Below are positions 1 to 9,274 of a stretch of DNA of 56,208 bases, one piece after another. Within the stretch, counting starts at the first letter, position 1, and each line of letters opens with the position of its first letter. Made by a program: the position numbers and the translations under genes. Origin of the DNA: Halorubrum coriense DSM 10284 (GTDB lineage Archaea > Halobacteriota > Halobacteria > Halobacteriales > Haloferacaceae); assembly GCF_000337035.1 (NCBI RefSeq), contig NZ_AOJL01000062.1, positions 1 to 56,208 of the forward strand. Direction: 5' to 3'. Below the pieces are notes generated by a model. The model saw nothing but the letters and a program-made list of their open reading frames with translations. It had not been told where the DNA came from and did not search any database.

Positions 1-349
1 GAGAGCCGGTCATATACGGAGAGAATTCCGTGATGAGAATAAATCCACACGATCTGGACAACCGGACTTTGTACTTGGAGGCTGCTGTATCGAATTATCG
101 GCTTAGGACTGAATCAGCCCAGTACAACACTTGTACACTCTATTCAGCGGTACCTCGGTGAACTCCCGATTGTCTGCCAGTACCGGTGTGGCCGATACAG
201 AGGATACAGTTAGCACAGGAACTGCGTTATTGACTCCATCTGAATCCTGAATCAGTCGGTAGAATGCGCTTACGTATCCGTTAGGAGGTTTCTCTATACC
301 AATCGAGTGCTTTCAGCGGAATGATGCCGGGGATGCGACCTGTCGCTCC
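1..349. other. Left edge, no supported gene
   Basis: Two short frames are open at the left edge (to about base 108 and about base 162), but neither resembles a family I recognise. A CTCTATTCAGC motif near base 138 resembles the subterminal part of the IS-like right ends described elsewhere in this window, so this may be old mobile-element debris. Confidence 0.3.
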
Positions 350-1597
350 TCATTCTAGGTGGTCGAGCGGGGACGTCTCCCGGACAAAAAAGAACCAGTC
401 AAACTCGCTAAGATCGGACTGAAGGTACTGTACGGGGTTATCGCCGTCGGGATGGCCACCCCAGATTTCGTGTCGCCGTGGCTGGGTCCGGAGCCACTCC
501 TGGATCGAAGAATCGTTGTGGAGATTGTCGACCCGCAGATAGAAGGGCGACTCGTCGACCTGCCGGAGCACGTCTGGAATGGACTCCGACGGAGGATCGG
601 GGATCGGGTATTCGAGGATTTCCTCTGTTTCGCCGTCAAGAGCGGCTACCTCACCGCTACCGAGTCCGAAGCCGATTGGACAGTATCCCTCCCCGTGTGA
701 GCGGGCGAGCCACTCTCCCATCGACTGAACGTCTACGTCCCATTCCTCGAGGATGTGTCTCCCCCGATTGAGATGACCGTTGGCCGCCCACAGCACGATT
801 GGGCCAGTCGAACGACCACGAATCCACTCGACGTTCTCGGCCATTGTCTCGTCTCTGAGTGCCATCCGTCCTTCGTGGCTACGCTCGTGGGCCTCAAGTT
901 GCCGGTCGATGAGGTGGAGTCGGTATCGGATGTTTTCGTACGCCCGACGCGAATCTGCCTCGACCCACGCCGACTCGTTTGCGTCAAGCATCGGCCGGAG
1001 CGTCGAGTGTACCCGCCGTGCGCTTTCGAGCAGCGTCTGTCTCTCGTCGCCGGAACTATAGCCGGCCATTATGGTGTCGAGGTCTTCGCGAAGCGACGCA
1101 TCGATGTCGGCGTCCACTCGTTCGAGATACGACGCAAGCCCCGCGGCTGCCTGCTCGATAATCGTCATGTCGAACCCGTAGACGTGGACACGGTCCTCGG
1201 GTGGGCGTGAGGCATTGAACGACTGTAGCCACTCGAAGAGATTGACCATCGGCTCGGTCTTCCAGGGACGGTAGATGTCACTCTCGGCGAGAAGCGGTCG
1301 GATGTCGCCCTCGCCGGCGTCGACGAGTTCGGCGACCCGACACAGTGGATCGAACCCGGCCTCGATGCCGACCGCGCGAACTCCGAACTCCTCTACGAGG
1401 AGACGGGTGAGCCGGAATCGCAGTTCGAAGAATTCCTGTGTCCCGTGTGAGGCTTCGCCCAGTCCGATAATTGTCGCGTCGTCAAGCTGGGAGCGAAACC
1501 TATCAGAAAAGTCCATAGCCGTCAGTTTTCCCGCGGTCGGGAACGGGACAGCGAGTTCCGAGAGTGACGACACGGGGTCGTCTTTCGACCCAGACAT
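350..1597 (-). CDS. Erythromycin esterase-like hydrolase
   Basis: This 415-residue protein belongs to the erythromycin esterase (EreA/EreB, succinoglycan biosynthesis) family. The signature GEASHGT spans residues 47-53, with Glu48 and His51 matching the catalytic Glu/His region of EreB, Arg60 following, and IEAGF holding Glu79. A second His in the motif NGHLNRG fits the family's later active-site histidine. The start is placed at the ATG at 1597 (MSGSKDD). The frame stays open upstream to 1849, but that extension resembles IS-end sequence rather than the family. Most members outside macrolide-resistant bacteria have unknown substrates, so the true substrate is open. The gene stands alone and points away from an IS-like right end at 1822-1966. 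Confidence 0.85.
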   Translation of the reverse strand: MSGSKDDPVSSLSELAVPFPTAGKLTAMDFSDRFRSQLDDATIIGLGEASHGTQEFFELRFRLTRLLVEEFGVRAVGIEAGFDPLCRVAELVDAGEGDIRPLLAESDIYRPWKTEPMVNLFEWLQSFNASRPPEDRVHVYGFDMTIIEQAAAGLASYLERVDADIDASLREDLDTIMAGYSSGDERQTLLESARRVHSTLRPMLDANESAWVEADSRRAYENIRYRLHLIDRQLEAHERSHEGRMALRDETMAENVEWIRGRSTGPIVLWAANGHLNRGRHILEEWDVDVQSMGEWLARSHGEGYCPIGFGLGSGEVAALDGETEEILEYPIPDPPSESIPDVLRQVDESPFYLRVDNLHNDSSIQEWLRTQPRRHEIWGGHPDGDNPVQYLQSDLSEFDWFFFVRETSPLDHLE

Positions 1598-1821
1598 GGC
1601 ATCGACTATGTTTAGTACACTGATAAAAATCTGATGGAAGAAAGACAACAAACAGCCGACCGCGCTCATCCGGCGTGAATCGAACAATACCTCTGTCTGA
1701 CCCCCTCCTCTGAGTGTTAAACCTACTTTCTGATGAGGTTTCAACAGATAGCAATTCAGGGCAGTAGATCCATCCTCTGTACTGACCGATCCGCAATCCT
1801 GTTTCTCACCGGGCAGACCAC

Positions 1822-1966
1822 TGACCGATACGCGCCCTGTATTCAGCACGAGGCTATGGATATCACCGGAAATTGGCAGGAATCTTTCCAGTCAATAGGC
1901 ACTCTTCAGCGGCCGGCTGTTTCAGACGAAGAAGTATCCGAAGAATAGGATTTCAGCAGAGCAAAT
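1822..1966 (+). repeat. IS-like right end, long type
   Basis: The segment contains GCGCCCTGTATTCAGCACG near its start and ends in GAATAGGATTTCAGCAGAGC. It is a copy of the ends seen on the opposite strand at 17344-17490, 33747-33880 and, truncated, 38498-38570. These ends share an outer sequence related to GGCTCTGTTGAAATCC with the transposase-bearing elements at 34005 and 53795. A short inverted pair (TTTCAGAC / GTCTGAA-like) lies just inside the tip. No intact partner end was found for this copy. Confidence 0.6.
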
Positions 1967-2402
1967 AACATCTTTCCACCCAACGGTGAATGCCGAAACA
2001 ACACTGATAAACCGCAAAACTACCAAATATCAATATTATATATGATAGTGATAATATTGTCAAATACAGTCGGATTCCAAACTTCGTCGCTATCGCTGTC
2101 TTCACACGGTCAACTAGTTGACCACGACGGCGATTGATTCGCACATGTCCTAAGTAGATAACCAGCCAATAGGTATGAAAATAAGGCACGCATCAAACAC
2201 AACCTCCGAGACTGTGGATGTTGCGAAGATGGGTCTATGATGTACAGGTTTCGAGGCTAAGCCATCTGAAAGAAGTGGCCGAGCGGGTCTGGAAATGCGT
2301 TTCTGAGAGACCTATCGCGTAGCGTTCATAAATGCGATAGAAAATCGCCGGTTAGGCCAGCGCCGCCGCTCACAATCGAGCAAGCTCAGAGGAGACGAGA
2401 AA
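1967..2402. other. Intergenic, decayed
   Basis: No supported gene. The region is AT-rich near 2030-2060. A stretch at about 2272-2300 (GTGGCCGAGCGGGTCTGG) resembles the D-arm of a Leu/Ser tRNA, but no anticodon arm, variable arm or T-arm follows, so at most it is a tRNA 5' remnant. Confidence 0.3.
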
Positions 2403-4382
2403 TTAGTCGGGTGGATCGAGACCGTAGTTTTTCTTGGCAAATGTCAGGAACGAGTTCGAAGAGACCGCCGGCTGGTTGCCGACCTCACCGTGGAGTTCCA
2501 ACTGTACGAGGATATCCACGAGTCGCCAGCAGTTGTACAACACACAGGCGAACGCGAAGTTGAAGTACCGGAACTGGTGGTCGGGGGACTGTGTCTCCGC
2601 GAGGAACGTCTTCAGCTTCTTAAACCCGTTTTCGATGCCCCACCGGCGCTTGTATCGGACCATCAGCCGCCCAATCTGATGTTTCATCTCCCGGTCGTCC
2701 GAAGGATTGACATCTACCCACGGAAGGTTCGTCTCAAACGGCACCGTCAGTGCTTCAACCCGCGCTGGCTCCACGATCTCCTCTTCCTCGTGGACCTCAT
2801 CGAGGATATTTCCCAGCGGTGAGTTGCCGTCGCGGTCCTCTGAGAGCGGCGTTGTCTCACCGATGTCTTCGAACTCCTCAATAAGTTCCTGTCGAACCGT
2901 CAAGTCATTCCCATCGTCATCTTCGTCTTCACGTTCCCACTCACACTTCGGGAGGTAGACTGACTTTCGTGCAGGCCCGTCGTCCAGACGCTTTTGCTTG
3001 ACCACGTCGAAGTCCCTATTCTCGCTGGCGATCTTGGCAATCTGGTGTTCGTGGTCGCTACTGGAGCGCACAACAGCCGGATTCAGGTAGTGAACGTTGT
3101 GCTTCTCGCAGGCGTCTTTCACGCCATCGTCGGCGAACTCGCGGTCCATCATCACGAGCTCCAGATCGGGGACAATATCTGTCGCACCATCAAGCAGATC
3201 GTCTACGAGATCTGCTCGCTTCCGGCCGCGTTCGACTGGGACGGCATCGAGTATGAGCGGGACATCGTGACCGACGAGTTTGATGACTGCCCACTGGAAG
3301 AACGGGCCGTCGTCACCTTTGTACCCAAGAATCCACGGTTCCTGACTCTGTCCACTCCGATCTCGGGTGATCTCGCCATCCCACGGGTTGCCTTTTGTGA
3401 GGTCGATGGCTGCCATCTGCTTGCGGCCCATCTTGTCCTTCGATTTCGCCTGCTTAACGAGTGTCTGGTTAGTCTCTCGGAGCATTGTCCGGATACGTTC
3501 GACGCCGAGATCTTTCGTCTGAAGTCTGTGGGAGTCGCCAGACGGTGTCTTTGTCCGGGTGGAGTCAGCGGCAAAGGACTGTGCGCCGTCGTTCGGATGC
3601 ATATCAGTCCGCATCCCGAGGTATGACTGCTGTTCCCAGAATGCACCTTCGGGAATACTCGCGTTCTCGCTGCGATCAAGGTGGAAGCAGTCCTCGACAA
3701 TGGGCTTCGCACCCTTCCAAACCTCGCGGGCCTTCTCACGAGCGAGCGTATCCTTGCTTTTTGAACGTGTGACTGTATCCGTCGGCTGGTTGGGAAGAAA
3801 CGTTGGTTCGGGCGCAGGAATATCGTGATAGCGAGCGATATCCACGACGACCTCAGCGGCATCCCGAACGGCATCGCGGACACTTTTGAGACGGCCGTTC
3901 CATGCCCGCCAAAGTGTTGACTGATCAGGGATACCATCGAAGCCGAGCTGCGTGCTGAGAAGCGGCTTCTGTTTGAGATATTTCCAGAGAGTCGTTTCAC
4001 TCTTCCAGCCCTTCACGCAGCGGAGCACGTGCGCTCGGAAGACAGCCTCCCAAGGTTTCGGGTCGCCCTGTTCGTGGTCAAGAGTGTCGTAAAATCGGAG
4101 GTAGCAGGCTGGGACTTCGGTGACAAGATCCTCTAGCGTGGCTGAGCGATTGTGTCGGACTTGTTGCTCGCGCGGGAAGGTTGACAGAACGCCGTCAACC
4201 ATTTCACGGAACGTCATATCGAAGGATTGTGCTTCGACAAGCGCGCCAGAATTCGTGGCGAAAAGCCCGTCTACCTCGTAATCTTTCGGTGTAGATTCAT
4301 AGCCCGCACTGTCAAGATTCCTCCGTGGACCGAGGCGCTCCCACCGTGACCCCATTGGGGCTTCCCCTGCGCACGCTATCAC
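2403..4382 (-). CDS. IS4-type DDE transposase
   Basis: This 659-residue transposase has an IS4-like DDE core in its second half. VIKLVGHDVPLILDAVPVE and LVMMDREFADDGV supply the insert and second-Asp regions, and a C-terminal WGIENGFKKLK supplies the catalytic Glu. The N-terminal third resembles the substrate-selection region of large haloarchaeal IS4-family proteins. It is a paralogue of the truncated transposase at 38935-40221 (shared DREF and NYLxP motifs), but is much longer and keeps its C-terminal Glu. Element boundaries were not resolved. The upstream sequence runs directly into an IS5-like end at 4436, so two elements may abut here. Confidence 0.85.
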   Translation of the reverse strand: MIACAGEAPMGSRWERLGPRRNLDSAGYESTPKDYEVDGLFATNSGALVEAQSFDMTFREMVDGVLSTFPREQQVRHNRSATLEDLVTEVPACYLRFYDTLDHEQGDPKPWEAVFRAHVLRCVKGWKSETTLWKYLKQKPLLSTQLGFDGIPDQSTLWRAWNGRLKSVRDAVRDAAEVVVDIARYHDIPAPEPTFLPNQPTDTVTRSKSKDTLAREKAREVWKGAKPIVEDCFHLDRSENASIPEGAFWEQQSYLGMRTDMHPNDGAQSFAADSTRTKTPSGDSHRLQTKDLGVERIRTMLRETNQTLVKQAKSKDKMGRKQMAAIDLTKGNPWDGEITRDRSGQSQEPWILGYKGDDGPFFQWAVIKLVGHDVPLILDAVPVERGRKRADLVDDLLDGATDIVPDLELVMMDREFADDGVKDACEKHNVHYLNPAVVRSSSDHEHQIAKIASENRDFDVVKQKRLDDGPARKSVYLPKCEWEREDEDDDGNDLTVRQELIEEFEDIGETTPLSEDRDGNSPLGNILDEVHEEEEIVEPARVEALTVPFETNLPWVDVNPSDDREMKHQIGRLMVRYKRRWGIENGFKKLKTFLAETQSPDHQFRYFNFAFACVLYNCWRLVDILVQLELHGEVGNQPAVSSNSFLTFAKKNYGLDPPD

Positions 4383-4435
4383 TGCTCAATAATTTACACG
4401 TCTTCACATATAAAAGCGCAGTTACAGTAGAAAAC

Positions 4436-5336
4436 GGTCCTGTTGAAATCCTCAGGAACTGATACATTCTGACTTGGGTGTGGTCAGTACAGGTGAACGA
4501 GTAAGCACAGGAGATCATGACTTATCCGCTAACTGGTAACTGATACGTACAAATATATAGGGAGAGTTCAGCAGATTCATAATAAGTGACTGGATAATAT
4601 GGAGGGCCATGGCCGATCAGTCCGAAACGGAAGACGAAGCGGATTGGTGGAATGAGGTGTATGAGAGTGAAACAGTTCCACCGTGGGACATTGCTCATCC
4701 ACAACCAGCACTCGTGGATGCCATCGAGAGCTATGGGTTGTCCGATCCGGTCCTCGACGTTGGATGTGGCACCGGGACACACGCACTTTGGGCTACGGAA
4801 CGAGGACACACGGCTCTCGGAATCGATTTCTCCGAGGTGGGCATCGAAGTGGCACAAAAGAAGGCCAGAAAGCGTAGTTTGAACGCCGACTTTCGTGTTG
4901 CAGATGCGCTGAATCTCCCAAGCAATCTTGGACCGTTCAAAGCGGTGTTGGATAGCGGGCTTTTACACGCCTTCGAGGCAGACGAACGGAAAACCTACGC
5001 TCGTGAACTCGCCGCAGTCGTCTCGTCGGGTGGACACCTCTTTCTCGTCGGCTTCGCTGAGGGCGCCACCGAGAATGCGGGGCCGAATCCGCTCACTCAC
5101 GAAGATATTCACTCTACATTTGGGTCCGAGTGGACGGTCCACGAGATACAGGAGAGAGTGTTCGAAACAAGAGTACGTTCTGAACCGGGACTCCTCGCCG
5201 TCGTTGAACGGATTTGAGTGATCAGTGTCAGCGTCCAACCATTTGAGCAGCACTATCTTGTCAGTCGTGACCGACTTGCGCCCTGTATCTTACACGGTGC
5301 TCTAAACATTATCTGAAACTGGTGGGATTTGGAGCC
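4436..5336 (+). mobile_element. IS-like cassette enclosing a methyltransferase gene
   Basis: The left end reads GGTCCTGTTGAAATCCTCAG and continues with a subterminal CATTCTG...GTGGTCAGTACAGG, also found at 53704 and, inverted, at 55430-55481. The right end at about 5263-5336 starts GTGACCGACTTGCGCCCTG, matching the right end at 35530-35598, but has a decayed tip (GGATTTGGAGCC). Between them lie only the methyltransferase gene and no transposase. I see no target duplication, so mobility as a unit is inferred from the ends. Confidence 0.5.
4609..5217 (+). CDS. Class I SAM-dependent methyltransferase
   Basis: This 202-residue soluble methyltransferase carries the SAM-binding motif I, LDVGCGTGTHALW (about residues 45-57), followed by GIDFSEVGIEVAQKKA (motif II) and FRVADALNLP (motif III). 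The N-terminal WWNEVYES...PWDIAHPQPALV resembles the thiopurine methyltransferase/TehB-like group, which methylates small molecules including chalcogen or sulfur compounds. The actual substrate cannot be read from sequence. The start at ATG 4609 is supported by a GGAGG motif at 4601-4605, though the spacing is short. The gene is the only cargo between two IS-like ends. Confidence 0.85.
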   Translation: MADQSETEDEADWWNEVYESETVPPWDIAHPQPALVDAIESYGLSDPVLDVGCGTGTHALWATERGHTALGIDFSEVGIEVAQKKARKRSLNADFRVADALNLPSNLGPFKAVLDSGLLHAFEADERKTYARELAAVVSSGGHLFLVGFAEGATENAGPNPLTHEDIHSTFGSEWTVHEIQERVFETRVRSEPGLLAVVERI

Positions 5337-5429
5337 GTCAACTCGCAGTTTTCAGCGAACATCTGTTTCACGCTAGAATATATATGAAAAATATGGATTC
5401 AGGAGAATAGTAGGTTTGTTTACTGGTGA

Positions 5430-5846
5430 GCAGGGGCACACAAGAGAACTCAGTTTGGTGAGTGGTCGACGTCGAACCTGTACATTATTCCCTATCTTCG
5501 CAACACGTCAGGCTCGTGGAATTGCCCAGTTTCGGAGAATAGGCCAGTTTCAGGTCGAATTAGCATCAATTACAACCCGAAGAACATCGAGTACAGGGTC
5601 GGAAACCGAATCGAAGAACACAGTGAAGACGTTCAGCTGAAACAATCTATATTGGACGAGATGTACAACAACCGGACAGGAGTTGAGCGAACCAACGACG
5701 CAGTCAAGGGCTGCGGCCTCAGGCACATCCGCGCCCGAGGCCGCGTCCACGCACGAATAGACGTGTCCATTACGCTCTGTCTCCGGCTCGTTGTTGCCAT
5801 CACCAACTACGAGCGAGGAAAAGATCCGGGCTGTAAGAAGCTATGA
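5430..5846 (+). pseudogene. Transposase C-terminal fragment
   Basis: An uninterrupted frame of about 138 codons lacks a start codon. Its C-terminus reads GVERTNDAVKGCGLRHIRA and ends in LCLRLVVAITNYERG, typical of the end of a haloarchaeal DDE transposase in which VERTNDAVK holds the catalytic Glu. A TGA at 5427-5429 closes the frame upstream, and nothing upstream resembles the missing N-terminal two thirds. It is a dead IS fragment. Confidence 0.6.
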
Positions 5847-5881
5847 GATGGATTCTATGACAGGCTCTATTCAAATAGTCT

Positions 5882-5907
5882 TGTATTAATGGCACAAGAT
5901 TAATACA
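5882..5907. promoter_or_regulatory. Palindrome upstream of membrane protein gene
   Basis: A perfect inverted repeat of TGTATTAAT (5882-5890) and ATTAATACA (5899-5907) with an 8-base spacer. It lies 21 bases before the start at 5929, where a repressor would block a haloarchaeal promoter. The cognate regulator is unknown. Confidence 0.4.
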
Positions 5908-5928
5908 CGTCGAGCTACACTAATATAT

Positions 5929-6297
5929 GTGTCCACACCGACTCAACAGGCGCCGACGGGAACTTCTGGGATGAACTCGCTGTCAACAGTTGAGCAAGTC
6001 GTACTCATCCTGTTAGGAATCACAGCCGCAACACACCTATATGCTGGTGTTGTAGAGGGAGCACCGCCGGTACTTCTTGCTGGTATTGGCTTCATCGGGG
6101 GAATGCTTCTGTACATACGGGGTGTCCGTCGCCATGGTCTCGCTATCGCCGCGATCCCGTATACAGCCGTCCAGATCCCACTGTGGTACGTTGCCAAGGC
6201 GGGGAACTTCACCCTCGTTGGATATGTCGATAAAATCGTTCAGATTGTGCTTGTTGTGGCTCTCGTCGCTCTTGTCTTCCGGCAACGCAACGCGTGA
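5929..6297 (+). CDS. Small four-helix membrane protein
   Basis: A 122-residue protein with four predicted hydrophobic helices at roughly residues 24-41, 44-61, 67-85 and 98-116, separated by short charged loops (RGVRRHG, VDK). It resembles widespread haloarchaeal small integral membrane proteins of unknown function. The GTG at 5929 gives a leaderless start. An ATG 14 codons later (MNSLSTVEQ) is a credible alternative that would remove a low-complexity polar head. It stands alone between a transposase fragment and an IS6 remnant. Confidence 0.7.
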   Translation: MSTPTQQAPTGTSGMNSLSTVEQVVLILLGITAATHLYAGVVEGAPPVLLAGIGFIGGMLLYIRGVRRHGLAIAAIPYTAVQIPLWYVAKAGNFTLVGYVDKIVQIVLVVALVALVFRQRNA

Positions 6298-6370
6298 GTT
6301 ACCAAAGCAGTTGATGAGACACTCAAGATGGCGTTAGATTAGAGAATGAGGCGGACGATTGTAAGTGCCT

Positions 6371-6433
6371 ATGCCAGAGTTCGACCGCCTCAGTGAACGT
6401 ATCATGCGTATTGACTTGTTGTTTGTGGAATAA
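6371..6433 (+). pseudogene. IS6-family transposase 5' remnant
   Basis: The frame reads MPEFDRLSERIMRID... and stops after 20 codons. It matches the first residues of the IS6-family transposases at 17794 and 22528 (MPENDRLS). A GAGGCGG motif about 20 bases upstream also matches the sequence preceding those genes. Only the 5' tip survives. Confidence 0.5.
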
Positions 6434-6783
6434 TGAGGCAATCTTCTTCCAGCAGACGCCGGTCGCCGGTGAGGTGCTCTGAGATAGGCTCGTTGAGACC
6501 GAGGGTGTAGTGGTGATTAATGACCTACCCACCTAGCGGGTCTGTATCTAACTCACCGTCACAACGGCCCACGTCCGAACAGAGGGTAAAAAAAGCCGTC
6601 GACACCAATGCGGTAGTATTTCCCACCCAGACACATTGAGCGGAATTATTCACGTCGGACACCGCTGACGCGGTGTCATTGTCCTCTTCGACTCCACAGC
6701 GGCAGCTCAGCGTATCAAAAACCTCCTACAGAAGAGCGCAAATCAAAATTCGTCCTCAGCACGAACTCTCTTGATTGTCCGAG
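6434..6783. other. Intergenic debris
   Basis: No supported gene. The stretch joins the IS6 remnant to the decayed DoxX copy and has no recognisable repeat ends. Confidence 0.3.
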
Positions 6784-7236
6784 TCACGCGGACATAGAGT
6801 CGTTTCTGACGGTACCTCCCAGAACGAGCGCGCCAGCGATGATCACGAGATTCTTTACGACATACTGCCCCTCGACCGTTAATCGTACGAAAACGTGGTA
6901 TAGACAACTTCTGAGAGCAGTGCCATTGAGAGGAACGTCCCCGAGAGCTGGAGTGCCAACAGTAGCAACCCAACACGAGTAAGCGGCGGGTAGAGCAGAC
7001 AGATTCCAATGATCACCTCCCACAATCCGAGTACCGGAACAAAAAACTCAGGCTGAAGAATGAATGTACACCGTTGAAGCAACAAGATCGCCGGCCGGTA
7101 AGATACTAATTATTTTCAGTTTTTCGAACCAGATAAATACCGCTCCGACAGCAGCTCGTAAGGCTGGAACGCTCCAACGGTCCATTTTTGATACCAGTGT
7201 CGCACCAAGTGCGTCCAACCGTTCTTGATACGCGCT
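6784..7236 (-). pseudogene. Decayed second copy of DoxX-family gene
   Basis: Across its length this segment matches the intact gene at 16586-17071. PEFFVPVLG.WEVIIGICLL, LLLALQL and VVKNLVIIAGALVLG are all present, as is the N-terminal QERLDAL...SKMDRW region. The copy is split into different frames, and no single start-to-stop frame remains. It is a diverged duplicate that lost function through frameshifts. Confidence 0.8.
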
Positions 7237-7319
7237 TATTTTAAGACACGGAACGAATTTGCTAATCTCGCTGACCAGTGTTCAGCAATCGTGATGGCTA
7301 CCACTCGTAGCCACATCCC

Positions 7320-8069
7320 TCACAGTGTTCGCTCGACAAATTCCGACACGATACGATCCTCTGCGGTTCGTAGTCGATATTGAACTGTAGAACGGGGTTC
7401 ATCAAGTATCGACGCAAGGTCGGAGACAGAAACTTGTCTCGGTCGTTCGTAGTAACCGTGCTTGACTGCCGCCTTCAGCACTTCCCAGTGTTCTGGCGAG
7501 AAGTCCGTTGCGAGGCGCTCGGTCGCCTTCCAGTCGCTGCCAGCAGTGATATGCGACACCGAAAGCGACACGCCTTCCCGAAGCTGTGCTTCCATTGTAT
7601 CGTAAATGTCTCCAATAGGAGAATCACCAGGGAAGAGAATGCGCCACCGGTACTCATCGCCGACCCGACGGGATTCGAATATGGTTCCTGTCTGAATATG
7701 ACCAAGTACGATATGCGGAAGTGAATGACAACTGTTAATCTCACGGCGAAGTGTATAGATAGTCCGACTATTCTCTTGACGATCTAGGACGCAATATGAC
7801 CGGTCCGTATCACAATCTACGACATCGAAACACTCGTTACAGCGGGTTTCGCTAAGAAACACCTCATCGAACGCGTCTAGCGCTTCGCTTGTCCCCTTCG
7901 CGTAATCGAGCCGCCACATATAGTCGTCGTTCACAAATATCGCCGACGACCATAATGAGAGGCTCTGGTATTGTCGGAACATATCCATCAGCTCATCGGC
8001 TCCTGACTCGAACTGGAGGACAAATTCAAACTCACGTGTCTCCTGTGAGGGTTCAGGCTTTCCACTCAT
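7320..8069 (-). CDS. HTH-10 (Bat-type) transcriptional activator
   Basis: This 249-residue protein has the haloarchaeal two-part layout: an N-terminal sensory-like domain (about 1-185), then the HTH_10 domain at the C-terminus. The latter includes EHWEVLKAAVKHGYYERPR, the recognition region VSVSDLASILDEPRSTVQYRLR and a terminal helix. The family is typified by the bacterio-opsin activator Bat and by DmsR, which control opsin, carotenoid and anaerobic respiration genes. The N-terminal part holds Cys residues (ETRCNECFDVVDC) that could sense redox or metal. It is divergent from the Dps-like gene, and a 16-base direct repeat lies in the shared region. Confidence 0.85.
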   Translation of the reverse strand: MSGKPEPSQETREFEFVLQFESGADELMDMFRQYQSLSLWSSAIFVNDDYMWRLDYAKGTSEALDAFDEVFLSETRCNECFDVVDCDTDRSYCVLDRQENSRTIYTLRREINSCHSLPHIVLGHIQTGTIFESRRVGDEYRWRILFPGDSPIGDIYDTMEAQLREGVSLSVSHITAGSDWKATERLATDFSPEHWEVLKAAVKHGYYERPRQVSVSDLASILDEPRSTVQYRLRTAEDRIVSEFVERTL

Positions 8070-8157
8070 TCATCTATTGCTAAAAAGCAGATCTACAAAA
8101 GAATTGTTCTTGTTGCCATTAAATTTATCTAACAGATAATCTCATCTATTGCTAAAA
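8070..8157. promoter_or_regulatory. 16-base direct repeat between regulator and Dps gene
   Basis: TCATCTATTGCTAAAA occurs at 8070-8085, touching the regulator's start codon, and again at 8142-8157, about 40 bases before the Dps start. Two exact copies in a 126-base divergent region suggest a shared operator, possibly for the HTH-10 protein itself. The second copy is placed to affect the ferritin operon promoter. Confidence 0.5.
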
Positions 8158-8195
8158 CAATTCTGATTACTGTTACCGGGGTATGTAGGGATGCG

Positions 8196-8855
8196 ATGGC
8201 AAACGAAAAAGAACACGGCAGCGGTTCCGTAGAACCTGGCGACACGAGCAAACGAGTCGGAGCCGAGGTGATCCGTGAACGCGGTGTCGATCCTGAGGAA
8301 CTCCGAGAGAAACTGATTGACGCTATCGGTGCGGAGTTCACGACGTACTACTACTATACGAATCTCCGGATGCATCTCGCTGGCGAGGAGGACTACAAAG
8401 AGATTACCGAAGACGCTCGGCTCGAAGACCGGGCACACTTCGAACTTGTCGTCCCGCGAGTCTACGAGCTGGAGGGATCGCTCCCGAATGACATTCGTGA
8501 TTTCGCGGATCGCGCGTCCTGTCCTGACGCTGAAGTGCCAACGCCAATGGATGGCAGCGGTGAGTTTGACACATCCGAGCTAGAAGTCGAAGACATTCTG
8601 GAAGTACTGCTTGAAGCGGAACGGTGTGCGATCCGCACTTGGAGCGAAATCTGTGACATGACTCGTGGGGCCGACCCGCGAACCTACGACATGGCCCAGC
8701 GGATTCTCAACGAAGAGATGGACCACGAAGCTTGGTTCATTGAGCTGCTGAGCAAGGAGCGGGACGGCGAGATCAATCCGGCTGGGCACTTCGCACGGGG
8801 GGAGCCAGGCGACGCACCATACACGAAAAACAACCCGTTCAACGACTCCGCCTGA
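8196..8855 (+). CDS. dpsA: Dps-like ferritin (archaeal DPSL type)
   Basis: This 219-residue four-helix ferritin-like protein has iron-ligand patterns in order: [14 protein letters not shown] in helix A, EDRAHFE in helix [15 protein letters not shown] in helix C and EEMDHEAW in helix D. The extra cysteines (CPDAEVP, ERC, SEIC) fit the archaeal Dps-like subgroup, which has a bacterioferritin-type di-iron site plus a Cys pair. Such proteins form cages that use peroxide to oxidise and store iron, protecting DNA. The start is ATG 8196. Ferredoxin and RidA genes follow on the same strand, 34 and 1 bases apart, so it probably heads an oxidative-stress operon. Confidence 0.85.
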   Translation: MANEKEHGSGSVEPGDTSKRVGAEVIRERGVDPEELREKLIDAIGAEFTTYYYYTNLRMHLAGEEDYKEITEDARLEDRAHFELVVPRVYELEGSLPNDIRDFADRASCPDAEVPTPMDGSGEFDTSELEVEDILEVLLEAERCAIRTWSEICDMTRGADPRTYDMAQRILNEEMDHEAWFIELLSKERDGEINPAGHFARGEPGDAPYTKNNPFNDSA

Positions 8856-8889
8856 GCGAGTAACAACGGCCTTCGCTCTCCCCTCATTT

Positions 8890-9273
8890 ATGACACAGTC
8901 GTCGGACGATACGTGGACCGTCACGATTGTCGTTCCCGAAGAGTCGGCGCTGGACGAAGCGGGTGAAACACACAAAGTTGAGATCAGTGAGGACGAGACG
9001 ATCCTTGCGGCCGCGCGTTCGGCGGGTGTGTGGCTCACAGCTGACTGTCAACAAGGTTGGTGTATCACCTGTGCTGCTCGTTTGGTTGACGGCGACGTTG
9101 TCCATCCAAACGCGCGTCGGTACGACACTGAAGACCGAGAGGCAGGCTACATACTCACCTGTACTGCGAAGCCGCGGGCGGACTCAACAGTTGTTGTTGA
9201 GCAGTACGATGAGTTCCTCGAATATAGAGCAGCTAATAACAAACCTCCAGGAAGCTCGAAGCTAAGCGACTAA
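8890..9273 (+). CDS. Plant-type 2Fe-2S ferredoxin
   Basis: A 127-residue ferredoxin. The cluster ligands are DCQQGWCITC (Cys-x4-Cys-x2-Cys) and a fourth Cys in YILTCTA, the plant/halobacterial 2Fe-2S pattern. The beta-grasp core begins with a WTVTIVVPEE strand and an EDETILAAARSAG helix. It is shorter than the main haloarchaeal ferredoxin and lacks its acidic insert, so it may be a dedicated electron carrier. Between the Dps-like gene and RidA, it could supply electrons for iron release from the ferritin cage. That role is inferred from position only. Confidence 0.88.
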   Translation: MTQSSDDTWTVTIVVPEESALDEAGETHKVEISEDETILAAARSAGVWLTADCQQGWCITCAARLVDGDVVHPNARRYDTEDREAGYILTCTAKPRADSTVVVEQYDEFLEYRAANNKPPGSSKLSD

Positions 9274-9274
9274 C

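Noticed and set aside
2268-2320. tRNA-Leu/Ser-like segment (GTGGCCGAGCGGGTCTGG)
   Set aside because: Only a D-arm-like stretch is present. No anticodon stem, long variable arm, T-arm or acceptor pairing follows, so I do not call a tRNA.
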